Shown: in pieces, positions 1 through 11,608 of the stretch
How positions within the stretch are numbered: the stretch's first letter is position 1
Layout: each line of letters begins with the position of its first letter
DNA from: Bathynomus jamesi
Lineage: Eukaryota > Arthropoda > Malacostraca > Isopoda > Cirolanidae
Assembly (NCBI GenBank): GCA_023014485.1
Contig: JAJOZX010009081.1
Coordinates: 1-64,000 of the forward strand
Direction: 5' to 3'
DNA length: 64,000 nucleotides
The notes under the pieces: generated by a model
Database searches by the model: none
Told to the model about the DNA's origin: nothing
The model's input: only the letters and a program-made list of their open reading frames with translations
Program-made: the position numbers and the translations under genes

Positions 1-823
1 ACTTCAAATCTGGTGAAAGAATTATTCATCAGATTTGTGACAGTGAAACAGTACAAACTCATTTAACCAAACACAACATAACCTGGAAGTACAGTCCTGT
101 TAATTCACCATGGTATGGTTCAATTTGGGAAAGAAACATACAAACTGTAAAGAACTGCCTTAAAAAGACTATTGGGACAAAACATCTACAACTTTTGAAC
201 TCATGACTATTCTGTCAGAAATTGAAAATGTTGTCAACAACAGACCATTAACTTATGTGGGAGATGGTATTAATGAGCCAGAACCTCTCACACCAAACCA
301 CCTAATTAAGGGAGAAACAGTAAACATGTTACCAGAATCTGAACATAACAGTACAGAGGATCCAGATTGGGAAATAGGACACAAAGAACTCAACACAAAA
401 TACCAACATTTGACACAAATCAAGACTCAATTTATAACAAAATGGAGAGAAGAATACTTAACAAGTCTTAGAGAAAGACATAAACAATTAACAAAACAAA
501 GTTGGAATGATTCAGTCAAAATTGGGGACATTGTGTTGATACATGACAAGACACCAAGACAACATTGGTCAATGGGAAAAGTCTTGGAACTCAAAACTGG
601 TGAAGACGAAGTTACCAGGGTTGTAAAACTGAAAACAGCAACTGGTGAGACCACCAGAGATATCACATTACTATATCCTTTGGAGTGTGGGGCTAAATTA
701 GAACCATTACCCCAAAGGATGGATCAGGATACTATTGGGGAGGAATCTCTCAATGTGCCTGATGTAACTCAGACTACCAGACAGGCCTCAAAGAAAGACT
801 ACTATAAAACTTACACAAACTGA
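1..823 (+). pseudogene. pol: BEL/Pao pol, unit 0: integrase end plus DUF5641 (partial)
   Basis: The window opens inside the integrase core, just after the second catalytic Asp of the family (the equivalent residue in the intact copy is D563). The Glu-bearing motif WYGSIWERN is present near 115-140, followed by the DUF5641 C-terminal domain to the stop at 821-823. One T is missing from the T run at 193-196 relative to the copy at 24427-26949, so integrase and DUF5641 lie in different frames; the downstream part is open from 203. The site near 93 reads acagtcc, as in unit 1, while units 2 to 4 read acattcc. A relic of a retroelement polyprotein, with no independent function expected. Confidence 0.88.
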
Positions 824-1479
824 GCAAAGTTAAAATGCTTAATAACTTTACTTTAATCCCATAAATTTCCTATACCTAAAGGGAGTCAAACTGATTGACA
901 TAACTTTAACTAAACTTGAGAAGTTGGCCTCTTGAACTTTCATATTTGAATAGGTCTTGAGTAACCTCTCTCTCCCTAAATTTCTACTTCATTCTTTTCA
1001 ATCCATTTCACATGGTTTAAAACACAGTTTATCAAAAAATTTGATCTATAACATACAAATTTTTCTCCGGCCCCCCCCCAGTATATGGAAAAACTATACG
1101 CGCTCACAACATGGTATCATATGTGGTACATTTATTTCATAATTAAATATAAATTATTAATTAATTGAATTAAATATCTATACAAAAATGCCTCGGGATT
1201 GGCGACATAGCCTATTGGGAATGAAATAATTGAATTGCCATACGTACAAAGAACCTGTATGTATGAATCAGCCTCACATAGCAACAAGAAAACCCAATTT
1301 ATTGTTTAGTCTACGAAGGAGTAGACCAAACAAAAATAATGCTAGTTCGGCAAATAATACACCAGAACCAAGGAACGGCTCTCAGGGCTGTTTATGTTAC
1401 AGCGAAGCTTTAAACGCGGAGGATGTCTTTGTCCCCCTAGAGTCCTGAGTGAATTCCTTATAATATAAAACCTAGTGAC

Positions 1480-1487
1480 TATAAAAG
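1480..1487 (+). promoter_or_regulatory. TATA box of the LTR-like block
   Basis: TATAAAAG lies about 80 bp upstream of the primer-site-like motif. The same octamer recurs at 8064, 14510, 20887 and 27605, one per unit, so it is part of the repeated LTR-like block rather than a chance match. Use as a promoter is inferred. Confidence 0.5.
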
Positions 1488-1568
1488 GATAGGCCTATTC
1501 CTTCAGGGGTTTATATAGTGACTGCCTATATTAATTACCTTAAGTAAATTCGCCGCGTAACCCCATCG

Positions 1569-1586
1569 TGGCGACCCTACACCGAA
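1569..1586 (+). other. Candidate primer-binding site (unit 1)
   Basis: TGGCGACCCTACACCGAA begins with TGG, as a site complementary to a tRNA 3' CCA end must, and lies three bases after a CCCCA that could end an LTR. The equivalents start at 8153, 14599, 20975 and 27694. The tRNA was not identified. Confidence 0.35.
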
Positions 1587-2406
1587 AATGACCGTCACGC
1601 CCTACATCGAAACAAACAAAGACCCAGCAAAAATAAGGTGAGCAATTTCATTTTTTATTAACATAAGGCTTTCCCAACTCCCGATGCTAGAATTACCGTA
1701 ATCAATATAAATATAAAGAGGTCCTTTAAAGACCTACATATTTATAACTCTCTAACGAAAAAGCATAGGGCTTTTGTCGGTAACCCTCCACTGACGTCTG
1801 TTGGAAATTTCCAACGGATGAGGGCACAGGCAATCAACCCATAGCCCTATATAGTTTTTCACATGGTGGCCCTGTGTATGGGGAACTAACCCCTCTACAA
1901 TTTACACTGACACGCAGTGGCTAGGCTTACCTCATTGGCCTAACCCCAATTTCAACCGTAACCCCACTATAGTTTTTTCATATGGTGGCCTAAAACTGGG
2001 AACCGATCCCTTTACCTTTACACTAACCGAAAACAAAGGCTTGTTCATTTAACAAGCATAACTCAATTTAGGTCCTATAAAAAAAATAGGCCCACAACAT
2101 TAAGCCTATTTAATAGGTCCTACTCTTCAAACTCAAAACTAAGCCTTGTTAATTTAACAGGCTTAACTCATTTGAGGTCCTATAAAATAATAGGCCCAAA
2201 CATAAGCCTACTTGGTAGGCCCAACAAATAGGCCTATTTAGTAGGCCCATCTAACTTTACCTTACATAATAGGCCTACCTCTTAAAGTAGGCCTTACTCT
2301 TTACACTCAAGGCCTATCCTAACTAAAAACACTAAATTTATAATTGAACCTGTGGTGTAGGTTATAAAATTTATTTCAGCAATTTAACTTACTCATAAGA
2401 CTCATT

Positions 2407-2557
2407 AACATCACAAAATTCGACTCAGACCTGTAACATCACAAAATTCGACTCAGACCTGTAACATCACAAAATTCGACTCAGACCTGTAACATCACAA
2501 AATTTGACTCAAACCTGCAACATCACAAAATTCGACTCGAACTGTAACATCACAAAG
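2407..2557 (+). repeat. 28-bp minisatellite, unit 1
   Basis: Unit aacatcacaaaattcgactc plus agacctgt. Three identical copies start at 2407, 2435 and 2463, a diverged copy at 2491, a 27-bp copy at 2519, and a partial one at 2546. Confidence 0.95.
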
Positions 2558-2600
2558 ACCTAAAGCAATTGCACAAATTCAAACCTACACCCACCTAACA

Positions 2601-3098
2601 CCTATTCCAACCTATTCCAATTCCTATTTGACATAGGCCCAACCTATTCCAAGTCCTATTTGACATAGGCCCAACCTATTTCAAGTCCTATTTGACATAT
2701 AGGCCCAACCTATTCTGAAGTCCTATTTGACATATAGGCCCAACCTATTCCGAAGTCCTATTTGACATATAGGCCCAACCTATTTCAAGTCCTATTTGAC
2801 ATATAGGCCCAACCTATTCCGAAGTCCTATTTGACATATAGGCCCAACCTATTTCAAGTCCTATTTGACATATAGGCCCAACCTATTCCGAAGTCCTATT
2901 TGACATATAGGCCCAACCTATTTCAAGTCCTATTTGACATATAGGCCCAACCTATTCCGAAGTCCTATTCTGACATATAGGCCCAACCTATTCCAAGTCC
3001 TATTTGACATATAGGCCCAACCTATTCCAATTCCTATTTGACCAATATAGGCCCAACCTATTCCAATTCCTATTTGACATATAGGCACAACCTATTAC
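2601..3098 (+). repeat. 34/35-bp minisatellite, unit 1
   Basis: About 14 copies built on cctattccaagtcctatttg then acatataggcccaa. Many alternate between a 34-bp form (ttcaag) and a 35-bp form (ttccgaag), giving a 69-bp higher-order period. Early copies have a shorter 'acatagg' form. Confidence 0.93.
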
Positions 3099-3676
3099 AG
3101 ACAAGGCTTGATATAAGGGTCTCAAATGCAACATTTGAGGATCTTTACTCAGCCAAATTGGTTAACCTAACCCAAAACCCAAAAATAAAACCCTATAACA
3201 AAATACACATTTACACACATACGTACGGTACAGTATATAAATATATACATACGACTTCAAACATCCAATTCTTCTTTTAAAAGAAGAAACACAACAGATT
3301 TCATTAACAGACACAAACATTCCTCGCAAACAGATTGGATTCCTTCAAAACCCCAAACCTTCCAGACCTACCTGTAGGATACACAACATTTACTCATTAA
3401 TAACTACGGGTATTAATTTCATTGGAGTGGTGAATCAATCCAAGTTTTGAAGACCAACTGGATTCGGAGGAATGATACACAACACACACACACACAAACA
3501 CAGACACACACACACACACTACTCTTTCATGTGTCTCAAACACAACAACCTGTCTAAACATAACCAAGGATCGGAGAGTAAAAGCTTTTATTGCTGCGCT
3601 CTGATTCTGTGCACATAATTTTGTGCCAAAATTATATGGTTAGACAGTGACACGTACAAACAAACTACTCTACTCC
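3099..3676 (+). pseudogene. Diverged pol relic between the minisatellites, unit 1
   Basis: This apparently noncoding stretch is collinear with the functional-looking pol further on. The 3127-3177 part (caacatttgaggatctttac) matches pol at about 5700-5750; 3320-3480 (aaccttccagacctacctgt, ctacgggtatta) matches 6269-6440; 3520-3655 (aaagcttttattgctgcgct, gtgcacataattttgtgcc) matches 6450-6590. No long frame remains. It is an older, much more diverged copy of the RNase H/integrase region, interrupted by a CA tract. Confidence 0.8.
3476..3519 (+). repeat. CA microsatellite, unit 1
   Basis: Imperfect (CA)n with interruptions. The corresponding tracts at 10061-10104, 16472-16513 and 22880-22921 differ in length and purity. 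Confidence 0.93.
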
Positions 3677-3677
3677 A

Positions 3678-4712
3678 AAGGGCCTTGGCCTACCCTTGGC
3701 CATAGCCCAACAAATTCATCAAACGGCTGATGGCCTACCTTGGCCATAGCCCAACAATTCATCAAAATGGCTTGGCCTACCGTGGCCATAGCCCAACAAA
3801 TCATCAAAGGGCTGATGGCCTACCTTTGGCCATAGCCCAACAAATTATCAAAATGGCTTGGCCTACCTTGGCCATAGCCCAACAAATCATCAAAGAGCGT
3901 TGGCCTACCTTGGCCATAGCCCAACATATTCATCAAGGGGCTTGTGGCCTCCCTTGGCCACAGCCCAAACTACAAGGGTCTTGTGGCCTCCCTTGGCCAC
4001 AGCCCAAACTACAGGGGTCTTGTGGCCTCCCTTGGCCACAGCCCAAACTACAGGGGTCTTGTGGCCTCCCTTGGCCACAGCCCAAACTACAGGGGTCTTG
4101 TGGCCTCCCTTGGCCACAGCCCAAACTACAGGGGTCTTGTGGCCTCCCTTGGCCACAACCCAAACTACAGGGGTCTTGTGGCCTCCCTTGGCCACAGCCC
4201 AAACTACAGGGGTCTTGTGGCCTCCCTTGGCCACAGCCCAAACTACAGGGGTCTTGTGGCCTCCCTTGGCCACAGCCCCAACTACAGGGGTCTTGTGGCC
4301 TCCCTTGGCCACAGCCCAAACTACAGGGGTCTTGTGGCCTCCCTTGGCCACAACCCAAACTACAGGGGTCTTGTGGCCTCCCTTGGCCACAGCCCAAACT
4401 ACAGGGGTCTTGTGGCCTCCCTTGGCCACAGCCCAAACTACAGGGGTCTTGTGGCCTCCCTTGGCCACAGCCCAAACTACAAGGGTCTTGTGGCCTCCCT
4501 TGGCCACAGCCCAAACTACAGGGGTTTTGTGGCCTCCCTTGGCCATAGCCCAAACAAAGGGTTTTGTGGCCTCCCTTGGCCATAGCCCAAACAGCAAGGG
4601 TCTTGTGGCCTCCTTAGGCCAGAGACCAAACAACATGGGTCTTGTGGCCTTCTTTGGCCAGAGACCAAACAAAAAGGGTCTTGTGGCCTCCCTAGGCCAT
4701 AGGCCAAACAAC
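3678..4712 (+). repeat. 39-bp minisatellite, unit 1
   Basis: A core of about 15 copies of a 39-bp unit (ttgtggcctcccttggccac then agcccaaactacaggggtc) spans about 3941-4535. It is flanked by diverged 38-41 bp versions on both sides (ttggcctaccttggccatag on the left, gagaccaaacaa forms on the right). Since 39 is divisible by 3 and the unit has no stop in several frames, long open frames appear on both strands; they are not genes. Confidence 0.95.
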
Positions 4713-4720
4713 ACAAAAAC

Positions 4721-4832
4721 AGTACAGGATTCGAACCCCCAAGCCCTCCAGATCTACCTGTGGAGGAGTAAATTTACTCCACTAAAACTACGGGTATTGA
4801 CTAGTCTGAAGTGGTAGGAGGTTTGAATACAG
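4721..4832 (+). pseudogene. Second pol relic, unit 1
   Basis: 4735-4828 aligns with pol at 6307-6395: shared ccaagccctccaga, ctacctgtgga, tttactc and acgggtattgact. It overlaps in pol coordinates with the middle of the relic at 3099-3676, so it is a separate duplicate of the integrase N-terminal region rather than its continuation. Confidence 0.75.
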
Positions 4833-4886
4833 TACAAACTCTTTCTAATTCTCCTAAATTAAATGAACAAATAACAAAAGACAACA

Positions 4887-7408
4887 ATGGGAACATTGAA
4901 CCAAACAATTACACGAAAACACTTGGAATGCTTTGGTTTTTTAAGACAGAATTCCGAACACGATGACACTCTTTGCACAAAGAGTTATAACTTAAATCCA
5001 AATGCCGATACAAAAAGACAAGTGCTTTCAGAATCATCCAAAATTTTCGACCCCATTGGATTATATTTACCAGCAACCATAAGATCCAAAACCCTTTTGC
5101 AAGACTTATGGAAAAAGAAAATTGATTGGGATGAACCACTTTCAGTGGAAGACCAACTTCATTGGAAAAAATTAGCCACAGACTTGAACAAAGTTCAAAC
5201 ATCTACGTACCAAGATGTGCTGGCTACAGATTGAAATCTCAAACACTACACATTTTTACAGAAGCCAGCACACAAGCTTACGGGTGTTGTGCCTATTTAA
5301 CAAGTGAAAATGAAAGTAACTTGGTTTATTCAAAGGCAAAAGTGGCACCCTTAAACCAAAAGAAAACTGTACCACAACTTGAATTATTAGCTGTCTCATT
5401 GGGAGTTAAAACAGCAGACTTTCTTTCACAAGTGTATAAAGAAGTTGACATAACAAACATTTACTTAAGGACAGACAGTCAAATTTGTCTAACATGGGTG
5501 ACCAACACAGAAACAACTTCTTGCAAAAACATATTTGTGAAAAACAGACTAACAGAAATCAAAACTGCAAACACAAACCTTGGTATCAAATTTAGGTACA
5601 TAAAAACAAAAGAGAATCCTGCAGACTTTTTGACAAGAGGGCTCTCTTACAAGCTGTTGAAAACAAATAAAATCTGGTATGAAGGGCCCGAATGGCTAAC
5701 ATGTGAGGATCTTTGGCCAGCCAAAGTAGTTAACCTCACACTCAACTCTACAACAACTGAAAAGATCACTGAGGACAAACCTATATTTGACTATCACCTT
5801 TATTCAGACCTAAACAAACTCTTGAGAATTACAGTCTATTGCTGCAAGTTTGTCAATAGCTACCTTCTCAAACACTGTCCTCAGAAAGCCTTTTCTAACT
5901 TAACAGAAACTGCAACAAAATACTGGCTCAAACAGATACAAGCTTCAGAATTTGACAAGGAGTTGAAGTATCTTAGGTCCAGTAGCACATCAAACAAAGG
6001 TATTCCTTCACTTGTCCTGGATCTAAATCTGTACCTGGATACAGAGGGTCTGATAAGGTGTAAAGGAAGGCTTAACAAGTCAACTTTGACTTACAACTCT
6101 AAGCACCCAATTCTTCTTCCAAGGAGAAATCACTTCACAAAACTCATCATCAGGGATACCCACAACAAAATACACCACATGGGAGTCCCACAAACCCTGA
6201 CAGAGCTGAGAAAAACTTACTGGCTACCAAAGGGTAGAACTGAAACAAAGAAAATTTTAAACACATGCATTCCTTGTAAACGTATCCATTCACGACCCTT
6301 TAAGACCCCAAGCCCTCCAGACCTACCTGTGGAACGAGTAACATTTACTCGGCCATTTGAAACCACGGGTATTGACTACACTGGAGCGGTAAATGTGAGT
6401 TTTGGAGACAAAAGGGATTCAAAGGAATACAAAGTGTACATTGTACTCTTCACCTGTGCTGCCACACGTGCCATATGTCTAGACATAGTAGAAGATCTGA
6501 CAGCAGAAGCTTTTATTGCTGCTTTCAGACGATTTTGTGCACACAATTCTGTACCCAAAACTATATGGTCAGACAATGCCACATACTTCAAATCTGGTGA
6601 AAGAATTATTCATCAGATTTGTGACAGTGAAACAGTACAAACTCATTTAACCAAACACAACATAACCTGGAAGTACAGTCCTGTTAATTCACCATGGTAT
6701 GGTTCAATTTGGGAAAGAAACATACAAACTGTAAAGAACTGCCTTAAAAAGACTATTGGGACAAAACATCTACAACTTTTTGAACTCATGACTATTCTGT
6801 CAGAAATTGAAAATGTTGTCAACAACAGACCATTAACTTATGTGGGAGATGGTATTAATGAGCCAGAACCTCTCACACCAAACCACCTAATTAAGGGAGA
6901 AACAGTAAACATGTTACCAGAATCTGAACATAACAGTACAGAGGATCCAGATTGGGAAATAGGACACAAAGAACTCAACACAAAATACCAACATTTGACA
7001 CAAATCAAGACTCAATTTATAACAAAATGGAGAGAAGAATACTTAACAAGTCTTAGAGAAAGACATAAACAATTAACAAAACAAAGTTGGAATGATTCAG
7101 TCAAAATTGGGGACATTGTGTTGATACATGACAAGACACCAAGACAACATTGGTCAATGGGAAAAGTCTTGGAACTCAAAACTGGTGAAGACGAAGTTAC
7201 CAGGGTTGTAAAACTGAAAACAGCAACTGGTGAGACCACCAGAGATATCACATTACTATATCCTTTGGAGTGTGGGGCTAAATTAGAACCATTACCCCAA
7301 AGGATGGATCAGGATACTATTGGGGAGGAATCTCTCAATGTGCCTGATGTAACTCAGACTACCAGACAGGCCTCAAAGAAAGACTACTATAAAACTTACA
7401 CAAACTGA
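4887..7408 (+). pseudogene. pol: BEL/Pao pol 3' part, unit 1 (one frameshift)
   Basis: Truncated retroelement polyprotein starting in the connection/Pao peptidase A17 region (motif FDPIGLY), then RNase H, HHCC zinc domain and DDE integrase core, and DUF5641. Gag, protease and RT palm are missing. Compared with 24427-26949 it lacks one G near 5199 (gttcaaacat versus gttcaagacat), which separates the A17 part (open 4887-5234) from the rest (open to 7408). Integrase residue M510 of the intact copy is R here (aaaagggat). RNase H has FTEAS where other BEL elements in this window have FCDAS. Flanked by pol relic and minisatellite upstream and the LTR-like block downstream. Confidence 0.9.
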
Positions 7409-8992
7409 GCAAAGTTAAAATGCTTAATAACTTTACTTTAATCCCATAAATTTCCTATACCTAAAGGGAGTCAAACTGATTGACATAACTTTAACTAAAC
7501 TTGAGAAGTTGGCCTCTTGAACTTTCATATTTGAATAGGTCTTGAGTAACCTCTCTCTCCCTAAATTTCTACTTCATTCTTTTCAATCCATTTCACATGG
7601 TTTAAAACACAGTTTATCAAAAAATTTGATCTATAACATACAAATTTTTCTCCGGCCCCCCCCAGTATATGGAAAAACTATACGCGCTCACAACATGGTA
7701 TCATATGTGGTACATTTATTTCATAATTAAATATAAATTATTAATTAATTGAATTAAATATCTATACAAAAATGCCTCGGGATTGGCGACATAGCCTATT
7801 GGGAATGAAATAATTGAATTGCCATACGTACAAAGAACCTGTATGTATGAATCAGCCTCACATAGCAACAAGAAAACCCAATTTATTGTTTAGTCTACGA
7901 AGGAGTAGACCAAACAAAAATAATGCTAGTTCGGCAAATAATACACCAGAACCAAGGAACGGCTCTCAGGGCTGTTTATGTTACAGCGAAGCTTTAAACG
8001 CGGAGGATGTCTTTGTCCCCCTAGAGTCCTGAGTGAATTCCTTATAATATAAAACCTAGTGACTATAAAAGGATAGGCCTATTCCTTCAGGGGTTTATAT
8101 AGTGACTGCCTATATTAATTACCTTAAGTAAATTCGCCGCGTAACCCCATCGTGGCGACCCTACACCGAAAATGACCGTCACGCCCTACATCGAAACAAA
8201 CAAAGACCCAGCAAAAATAAGGTGAGCAATTTCAGTTTTTATTAACATAAGGCTTTCCCAACTCCCGATGCTAGAATTACCGTAATCAATATAAATATAA
8301 AGAGGTCCTTTAAAGACCTACATATTTATAACTCTCTAACGAAAAAGCATAGGGCTTTTGTCGGTAACCCTCCACTGACGTCTGTTGGAAATTTCCAACG
8401 GATGAGGGCACAGGCAATCAACCCATAGCCCTATATAGTTTTTTCACATGGTGGCCCTGTGTATGGGGAACTAACCCCTCTACAATTTACACTGACACGC
8501 AGTGGCTAGGCTTACCTCATTGGCCTAACCCCAATTTCAACCGTAACCCCACTATAGTTTTTTCATATGGTGGCCTAAAACTGGGAACCGATCCCTTTAC
8601 CTTTACACTAACCGAAAACAAAGGCTTGTTCATTTAACAAGCATAACTCAATTTAGGTCCTATAAAAAAAAATAGGCCCACAACATTAAGCCTATTTAAT
8701 AGGTCCTACTCTTCAAACTCAAAACTAAGCCTTGTTAATTTAACAGGCTTAACTCATTTGAGGTCCTATAAAATAATAGGCCCAAACATAAGCCTACTTG
8801 GTAGGCCCAACAAATAGGCCTATTTAGTAGGCCCATCTAACTTTACCTTACATAATAGGCCTACCTCTTAAAGTAGGCCTTACTCTTTACACTCAAGGCC
8901 TATCCTAACTAAAAACACTAAATTTATAATTGAACCTGTGGTGTAGGTTATAAAATTTATTTCAGCAATTTAACTTACTCATAAGACTCATT
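7409..8992 (+). other. LTR-like and leader block, unit 2
   Basis: Near-identical to 824-2406. The C tract is 8 long, the TATA box is at 8064-8071 and the primer-site-like motif starts at 8153. One extra T occurs in tatagttttttcac near 8440 and one extra A near 8670 relative to unit 1. Confidence 0.55.
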
Positions 8993-9143
8993 AACATCAC
9001 AAAATTCGACTCAGACCTGTAACATCACAAAATTCGACTCAGACCTGTAACATCACAAAATTCGACTCAGACCTGTAACATCACAAAATTTGACTCAAAC
9101 CTGCAACATCACAAAATTCGACTCGAACTGTAACATCACAAAG
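8993..9143 (+). repeat. 28-bp minisatellite, unit 2
   Basis: Same copy order and length (151 bp) as in unit 1: three canonical copies, two variants, one partial. Confidence 0.95.
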
Positions 9144-9186
9144 ACCTAAAGCAATTGCACAAATTCAAACCTACACCCACCTAACA

Positions 9187-9683
9187 CCTATTCCAACCTA
9201 TTCCAATTCCTATTTGACATAGGCCCAACCTATTCCAAGTCCTATTTGACATAGGCCCAACCTATTTCAAGTCCTATTTGACATATAGGCCCAACCTATT
9301 CTGAAGTCCTATTTGACATATAGGCCCAACCTATTCCGAAGTCCTATTTGACATATAGGCCCAACCTATTTCAAGTCCTATTTGACATATAGGCCCAACC
9401 TATTCCGAAGTCCTATTTGACATATAGGCCCAACCTATTTCAAGTCCTATTTGACATATAGGCCCAACCTATTCCGAAGTCCTATTTGACATATAGGCCC
9501 AACCTATTTCAAGTCCTATTTGACATATAGGCCCAACCTATTCCGAAGTCCTATTTGACATATAGGCCCAACCTATTCCAAGTCCTATTTGACATATAGG
9601 CCCAACCTATTCCAATTCCTATTTGACCAATATAGGCCCAACCTATTCCAATTCCTATTTGACATATAGGCACAACCTATTAC
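9187..9683 (+). repeat. 34/35-bp minisatellite, unit 2
   Basis: Same alternation of 34- and 35-bp copies as unit 1 (497 versus 498 bp). Confidence 0.93.
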
Positions 9684-10260
9684 AGACAAGGCTTGATATA
9701 AGGGTCTCAAATGCAACATTTGAGGATCTTTACTCAGCCAAATTGGTTAACCTAACCCAAAACCCAAAAATAAAACCCTATAACAAAATACACATTTACA
9801 CACATACGTACGGTACAGTATATAAATATATACATACGACTTCAAACATCCAATTCTTCTTTTAAAAGAAGAAACACAACAGATTTCATTAACAGACACA
9901 AACATTCCTCGCAAACAGATTGGATTCCTTCAAAACCCCAAACCTTCCAGACCTACCTGTAGGATACACAACATTTACTCATTAATAACTACGGGTATTA
10001 ATTTCATTGGAGTGGTGAATCAATCCAAGTTTTGAAGACCAACTGGATTCGGAGGAATGATACACACACACACACACACAACACACACACACCACACACA
10101 CACTACTCTTTCATGTGTCTCAAACACAACAACCTGTCTAAACATAACCAAGGATCGGAGAGTAAAAGCTTTTATTGCTGCGCTCTGATTCTGTGCACAT
10201 AATTTTGTGCCAAAATTATATGGTTAGACAGTGACACGTACAAACAAACTACTCTACTCC
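9684..10260 (+). pseudogene. Diverged pol relic, unit 2
   Basis: Copy of the relic described at 3099-3676, including the CA tract at 10061-10104 (here interrupted by 'accac'). No coding frame. Confidence 0.8.
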
Positions 10261-10261
10261 A

Positions 10262-11434
10262 AAGGGCCTTGGCCTACCCTTGGCCATAGCCCAACAAATT
10301 CATCAAACGGCTGATGGCCTACCTTGGCCATAGCCCAACAATTCATCAAAATGGCTTGGCCTACCGTGGCCATAGCCCAACAAATCATCAAAGGGCTGAT
10401 GGCCTACCTTTGGCCATAGCCCAACAAATTATCAAAATGGCTTGGCCTACCTTGGCCATAGCCCAACAAATCATCAAAGAGCGTTGGCCTACCTTGGCCA
10501 TAGCCCAACATATTCATCAAGGGGCTTGTGGCCTCCCTTGGCCACAGCCCAAACTACAAGGGTCTTGTGGCCTCCCTTGGCCACAGCCCAAACTACAGGG
10601 GTCTTGTGGCCTCCCTTGGCCACAGCCCAAACTACAGGGGTCTTGTGGCCTCCCTTGGCCACAACCCAAACTCCCTTGGCCACAACACAAACTACAGGGG
10701 TCTTGTGGCCTCCCTTGGCCACAGCCCAAACTACAGGGGTCTTGTGGCCTCCCTTGGCCACAGCCCAAACTACAGGGGTCTTGTGGCCTCCCTTGGCCAC
10801 AGCCCAAACTACAGGGGTCTTGTGGCCTCCCTTGGCCACAGCCCAAACTACAGGGGTCTTGTGGCCTCCCTTGGCCACAACCCAAACTACAGGGGTCTTG
10901 TGGCCTCCCTTGGCCACAGCCCAAACTACAGGGGTCTTGTGGCCTCCCTTGGCCACAGCCCAAACTACAGGGGTCTTGTGGCCTCCCTTGGCCACAGCCC
11001 AAACTACAGGGGTCTTGTGGCCTCCCTTGGCCACAGCCCAAACTACAGGGGTCTTGTGGCCTCCCTTGGCCACAACCCAAACTACAGGGGTCTTGTGGCC
11101 TCCCTTGGCCACAGCCCAAACTACAGGGGTCTTGTGGCCTCCCTTGGCCACAGCCCAAACTACAGGGGTCTTGTGGCCTCCCTTGGCCACAGCCCAAACT
11201 ACAAGGGTCTTGTGGCCTCCCTTGGCCACAGCCCAAACTACAGGGGTTTTGTGGCCTCCCTTGGCCATAGCCCAAACAAAGGGTTTTGTGGCCTCCCTTG
11301 GCCATAGCCCAAACAGCAAGGGTCTTGTGGCCTCCTTAGGCCAGAGACCAAACAACATGGGTCTTGTGGCCTTCTTTGGCCAGAGACCAAACAAAAAGGG
11401 TCTTGTGGCCTCCCTAGGCCATAGGCCAAACAAC
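10262..11434 (+). repeat. 39-bp minisatellite, unit 2
   Basis: About 18 core 39-bp copies plus a 21-bp partial copy near 10670-10690 (actcccttggccacaacaca) that unit 1 lacks. The array is 138 bp longer than in unit 1, which equals three full copies plus the 21-bp piece. Confidence 0.95.
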
Positions 11435-11442
11435 ACAAAAAC

Positions 11443-11554
11443 AGTACAGGATTCGAACCCCCAAGCCCTCCAGATCTACCTGTGGAGGAGTAAATTTACT
11501 CCACTAAAACTACGGGTATTGACTAGTCTGAAGTGGTAGGAGGTTTGAATACAG
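11443..11554 (+). pseudogene. Second pol relic, unit 2
   Basis: Copy of the relic at 4721-4832, again between the 39-bp array and the pol fragment. Confidence 0.72.
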
Positions 11555-11608
11555 TACAAACTCTTTCTAATTCTCCTAAATTAAATGAACAAATAACAAA
11601 AGACAACA

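Larger units (their letters stand above)
824..2406 (+). other. LTR-like and leader block, unit 1
   Basis: Noncoding block after the pol stop. A purine tract near 878-884 could be a polypurine tract, and a TG at about 892 could start an LTR ending near 1565, just before a TGG-initial primer-site-like motif; the ends are not proven because a tandem array shows only one LTR per unit. It holds a C9 tract at 1071-1079, a TATA box, a 16-bp perfect palindrome in 1799-1816, and two diverged internal duplications: one at about 1849-2036 (tatagttttttca with ggtggcc) and one at about 2036-2240 (hairpin-forming cttgtt/aacaag and tttaggtcctata). Confidence 0.55.

Noticed and set aside
957..1142. Short frames crossing the poly-C tract
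   Set aside because: They change length and frame with the C tract (7 to 9 C) and carry no recognisable sequence.
1230..1448. 72-codon frame conserved in four of five array units
   Set aside because: It lies in the LTR-like block, conservation equals that of the surrounding noncoding DNA, and unit 4 breaks it freely.
2601..3098. CRISPR-like array
   Set aside because: Repeats are directly adjacent without unique spacers, and the context is a eukaryotic transposon.
4725..4800. tRNA-like ggattcgaaccc motif
   Set aside because: The reverse strand does not fold into a cloverleaf, and most of the segment is explained as a copy of pol 6307-6395.
3730..4817. Long overlapping open frames on both strands, recurring in each array unit
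   Set aside because: They are produced by a 39-bp tandem repeat (3 x 13) without stops, are open in several frames at once, and have no sign of a gene start or domain.
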